From Acidobacteriota bacterium (lineage in GTDB: Bacteria > Acidobacteriota > Thermoanaerobaculia > Gp7-AA8), in contig QHVT01000005.1 in the NCBI GenBank assembly GCA_003223645.1, positions 372,001 through 436,000 on the forward strand: a stretch of DNA of 64,000 bases. The letters are read 5' to 3'. A program made the translations under genes and the position numbers. Positions 61,448 to 64,000 of this stretch are shown here, one piece after another (the first letter of the stretch is position 1; each line of letters opens with the position of its first letter). The notes under the pieces are model-generated. The model ran no database searches, was not told where the DNA came from, and saw only the letters and a program-made list of their open reading frames with translations.

Positions 61448-64000
61448 GTGGAACGACCAGCTTCCTGGTTCGCCGTCGCGCTGGTTGCGCTCATCGGCTG
61501 TCGCGCAGAGAACACGCTTCAGCGCGCGATGCGGGACATGCCGTGCCGTTCGGTCGCCGGACGCATTGACGGCGTGTCGTACGCAGCACCAAACACCAGA
61601 CCCAGCGATGCCACACGCAAGATTTGGCTGGGTGTATGCGCCTCGAAGGAACCGGATGACGTGCGAGCCCGCGCCGCTCTGTGGTCCGGCAACGTGCACA
61701 TGGCGAAGGAGTTGCTCGAACGCGTCGCATCGCGTGGCAACGCAACCGCGGCGGCTTGGAGCGATTACTCGGCTGCGCTCTATGCTGATGCCTTGCCGGA
61801 TGATGCGTTCCAGTTGGCATCGGCGCTCGCCGCGGCCGATCATGCGCTCGATCTCCATCCGGATCTGCCGGAGGCGCTCTTCAATCGGGCGCTCGCGCTG
61901 GAGGCGTTGTCGCTGCGGACCGCGGCAGTCGACGCGTACCAAAAGTATCTCGAGGTCGATGGGTCGTCGCCGTGGGGACTGGAGGTGCAGGCGCGACTCG
62001 ATAAGCTCGAGTCACCGTCGCGAAATGCGCATAAAGCGCGGGATGCTCTCGCGCGAGTTGCTAATACCAATGACGAGCTTTTCATCAACGATACTGCAAT
62101 CGCGTTTCCGCACGAGTCGCAACAATGGGCTCAGAAGCAGTGTCTCGCAACCTGGGGTCAGCGCGTTCTTTGGAAGGATGTTGTGGATGCTGCGTCGATG
62201 CTCGAGCGTTGCCGCATCATCGGTCGTGCATTGGAGACGCACGTCGGAGACAGCTTCGTAGCGGACTGCGTGCGAGCGATCGATCGAGCAGCGGACCCAA
62301 GAGATCTTGCGAAAGCGCACGTCGCTTACGGGCATGGATACTCGAGCTCGTTCTTCTCCGACGGGCACTGGATTACGTTCGACGAAGCAGGGCGATTGTT
62401 TGAAGCGAATGGCAGTCCGATGGCGCTTGCCGTAAGGCATTTGCAGATTACGCTGGGGTTCCTCAAGTCCGGGCGTGGTCGATCGGCCATTTCCGATCTC
62501 GTACGCCAAACGCCCGAACGTTACCGCGCACTCCATGCACAAATGCAGTGGTCGAATGCTCTGGTCGCGTCGGTGAGCGGAAAGGGCGATGCCGCTCTCA
62601 GGCTATATCGATCCGCCGGCGCCGCATTCACCGGTGTCGGGGACAAAAGCAGCGCTGCGCGGATTCTTGAGATGCAATCATCGCTTTTAACAGAGGCCGG
62701 ACGAACGGACGAAGCGTGGCATCTGCGAAGCGCAGCTCTGGTAATAGCAGACGAAGTTGGTAATGTCATCACGTTCTTGCCCAGTCTGTCCGGAGCAGCA
62801 CGTGATGCAATCATGGCGGGCCGCTGGGACGTCGCTCATGGACTGTTGAACGCGATAATTACGACGCTGCAGCCAACGGAATGGAGTCCGGGCGATGCGT
62901 TCGCTTGGCGCGCGTTCACCGCGCAACGCGCCGGCATGAATCGCACTGCGGCGGCCAATCTCCTAGCAGCACGGCAGTCCCGATCACAGGGAGACGATTT
63001 GGCTCTCGTCGAAGCGCTCCTTGCGAGAACGCCCGAAGAGGCGTTGATGTTGTTGAACAAACCTTTGAAGGCCGCTGAACAGCAAGGGGACAAGAGAGCA
63101 CTGGCTCAACTACTCGTTGAACGCGCGCGGCTGCTCCGCGCAACGGGACAGCTATCCCGCGCTCACGATGACTTGGGACGTGCGGCGGTGCTCGAGCAAA
63201 CTCCTCGCCGCAACTCGACCTTGACCATTCGTGATGCAGTCTTGGGAACGCCTGGCGGAGCGTATTGCATGCTCGCCGATTCTCTCGACGCTCGCGGCCA
63301 GACGGAACAGGCATTGAACGCGCTCGAACGCTCACCATTCAGCGATTACAAAAAAATTCCGCCGCGCACGCTCGTCATCACCTATGGCGTATTCGACGAT
63401 CGGCTTGCGGTCTTCACGCGCAATTCGGACGGATTTACTCGAACGACAGTCGCCGCTACGCGCCCGCAAATCGAGCGCCTCGTTTCGGCCTTCAATCAGG
63501 CAATCGTGCAGAACGATCGTTCGGCCTTCCAAAACACCGGGCGCTCGCTGGAACAGATTCTCTTTGCACCAATCGCGAACCTCACGGTAAATGCGGACAC
63601 ACTCGTGATCGTGTCCGATCCGGTCTTCACCAACTTGCCATTCGGCGCGCTGATGCGCAACGACAACCGGTACATCATCCAAGATCACGCCGTCGTCGTG
63701 ACGCCGAGCACCTCCGCCTATCTGCGCGCGTCGCACACGAGCACAACCACGCCGCGCGCACTTCTTTCCGTCGGGAACTCCCTCGGCAGCGAGCCATCGC
63801 CTCTCCCCGCAGCCGAGTCCGAAGCCGAAGAAATCGCAGCCATGTATCCGTCGCATGCGCTCCTCGTCGAAGGCGACGCAACAAAGGACCGAGTCGTAGG
63901 CGCGCTTCCGCTTTGCGACGCCGCACATTTTGCCGTGCACGCCAATGCGGGTCTGGGTGCAGTAGTGCCGCCGCACCTGATTCTGACGAAAACGGCAGAC
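61448..64000 (+). CDS. Lipoprotein TPR-CHAT protease, C-terminus beyond window
   Basis: 851 codons open from GTG 61448 to the right edge. MERPASWFAVALVALIGC is a lipoprotein signal. Helical TPR-type repeats follow (AAADHALDLHPDLPEALFNR; AAVDAYQKYLEVDGSSPWGL; RARLLRATGQLSRAHDDLGR). Near the end comes the CHAT caspase-like fold: VITYGVFDDRLAVFTRN, DTLVIVSDPVFTNLPFGAL, LLVEGDATKDRVV, and the catalytic-histidine segment AHFAVHANAG. The catalytic cysteine lies beyond the window. A periplasmic or surface CHAT protease triggered by TPR-bound partners is the likely type; target unknown. Confidence 0.85.
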   Translation, partial: MERPASWFAVALVALIGCRAENTLQRAMRDMPCRSVAGRIDGVSYAAPNTRPSDATRKIWLGVCASKEPDDVRARAALWSGNVHMAKELLERVASRGNATAAAWSDYSAALYADALPDDAFQLASALAAADHALDLHPDLPEALFNRALALEALSLRTAAVDAYQKYLEVDGSSPWGLEVQARLDKLESPSRNAHKARDALARVANTNDELFINDTAIAFPHESQQWAQKQCLATWGQRVLWKDVVDAASMLERCRIIGRALETHVGDSFVADCVRAIDRAADPRDLAKAHVAYGHGYSSSFFSDGHWITFDEAGRLFEANGSPMALAVRHLQITLGFLKSGRGRSAISDLVRQTPERYRALHAQMQWSNALVASVSGKGDAALRLYRSAGAAFTGVGDKSSAARILEMQSSLLTEAGRTDEAWHLRSAALVIADEVGNVITFLPSLSGAARDAIMAGRWDVAHGLLNAIITTLQPTEWSPGDAFAWRAFTAQRAGMNRTAAANLLAARQSRSQGDDLALVEALLARTPEEALMLLNKPLKAAEQQGDKRALAQLLVERARLLRATGQLSRAHDDLGRAAVLEQTPRRNSTLTIRDAVLGTPGGAYCMLADSLDARGQTEQALNALERSPFSDYKKIPPRTLVITYGVFDDRLAVFTRNSDGFTRTTVAATRPQIERLVSAFNQAIVQNDRSAFQNTGRSLEQILFAPIANLTVNADTLVIVSDPVFTNLPFGALMRNDNRYIIQDHAVVVTPSTSAYLRASHTSTTTPRALLSVGNSLGSEPSPLPAAESEAEEIAAMYPSHALLVEGDATKDRVVGALPLCDAAHFAVHANAGLGAVVPPHLILTKTAD

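Noticed and set aside
61193-61942. 249-codon minus-strand frame over the start of the CHAT gene
   Set aside because: Antisense to a coherent lipoprotein-TPR frame; composition is Arg-rich shadow type.

Overview
The window reads as about 64 kb of chromosome from a high-GC, diderm (Gram-negative type) bacterium. Outer-membrane barrels, LolA, a POTRA/Omp85-like protein, several lipoproteins, split glycine decarboxylase subunits (GcvPA and GcvPB) and many dispersed inverted repeats all fit an Acidobacteriota-type genome. That placement is an inference from gene content; no rRNA gene is present to test it.

Layout. Positions 1-5.8 kb hold a partial DUF6176-like gene, selB, a lipoprotein and polA. 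6.5-13.9 kb carry a small barrel protein, a DUF1858-like protein, moaD and moaE, a Nudix hydrolase, a metallo-beta-lactamase-fold protein, argF, an SH3/TonB-C protein, nfo and a membrane protein. 14-21 kb hold a KAS III gene, hslO, a small lipoprotein, a striking tandem array of dyads, a bactofilin-like membrane protein with its zinc-finger anti-sigma factor and ECF sigma factor, then ABC ATPase-prmC-HIT. 21.2-28.4 kb hold a VapBC-type module, an AI-2E family protein with an extra C-terminal domain, and a glycine cleavage operon (gcvT-H-PA-PB). 28.5-33.3 kb hold a sigma/anti-sigma/secretin-like operon, xerD and a large conserved unknown. 33.4-46.4 kb hold a DUF255 thioredoxin-like protein, a GT39-type membrane protein, an FN3 lipoprotein, glmS, rhomboid-TPR, mnmA, a response regulator, maeB and a small barrel protein. 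46.4-53.7 kb run lolA-tgt-yajC-secD-secF on the minus strand, then a secreted protein and an M23 peptidase on the plus strand. 53.7-55.6 kb encode a GHMP kinase carrying a HerA-like C-terminal module.

The most distinctive region starts at the tRNA-Pro(GGG) gene (55643-55719). Its last 45 bases plus two As recur exactly at 59909-59955, so 55722-59955 is a small integrated island without an integrase. It carries a compact operon of a small regulator, a nucleoside-deoxyribosyltransferase-like enzyme and a AAA+ ATPase, driven by a promoter whose -10 box sits inside a perfect 18-bp palindrome, plus an AlkC/AlkD-like HEAT-repeat protein. I propose it as a candidate undescribed defence-type system. 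A degenerate third copy of the tRNA tail (61340-61379) lies just before a truncated lipoprotein TPR-CHAT protease gene that runs off the right edge.

A second theme is repeats. Almost every gene boundary holds a long inverted repeat built from iterated short words. Several palindromic elements also lie in frame inside genes (Nudix, anti-sigma-like, DUF255 twice, GT39, tgt), where they add peptide segments.
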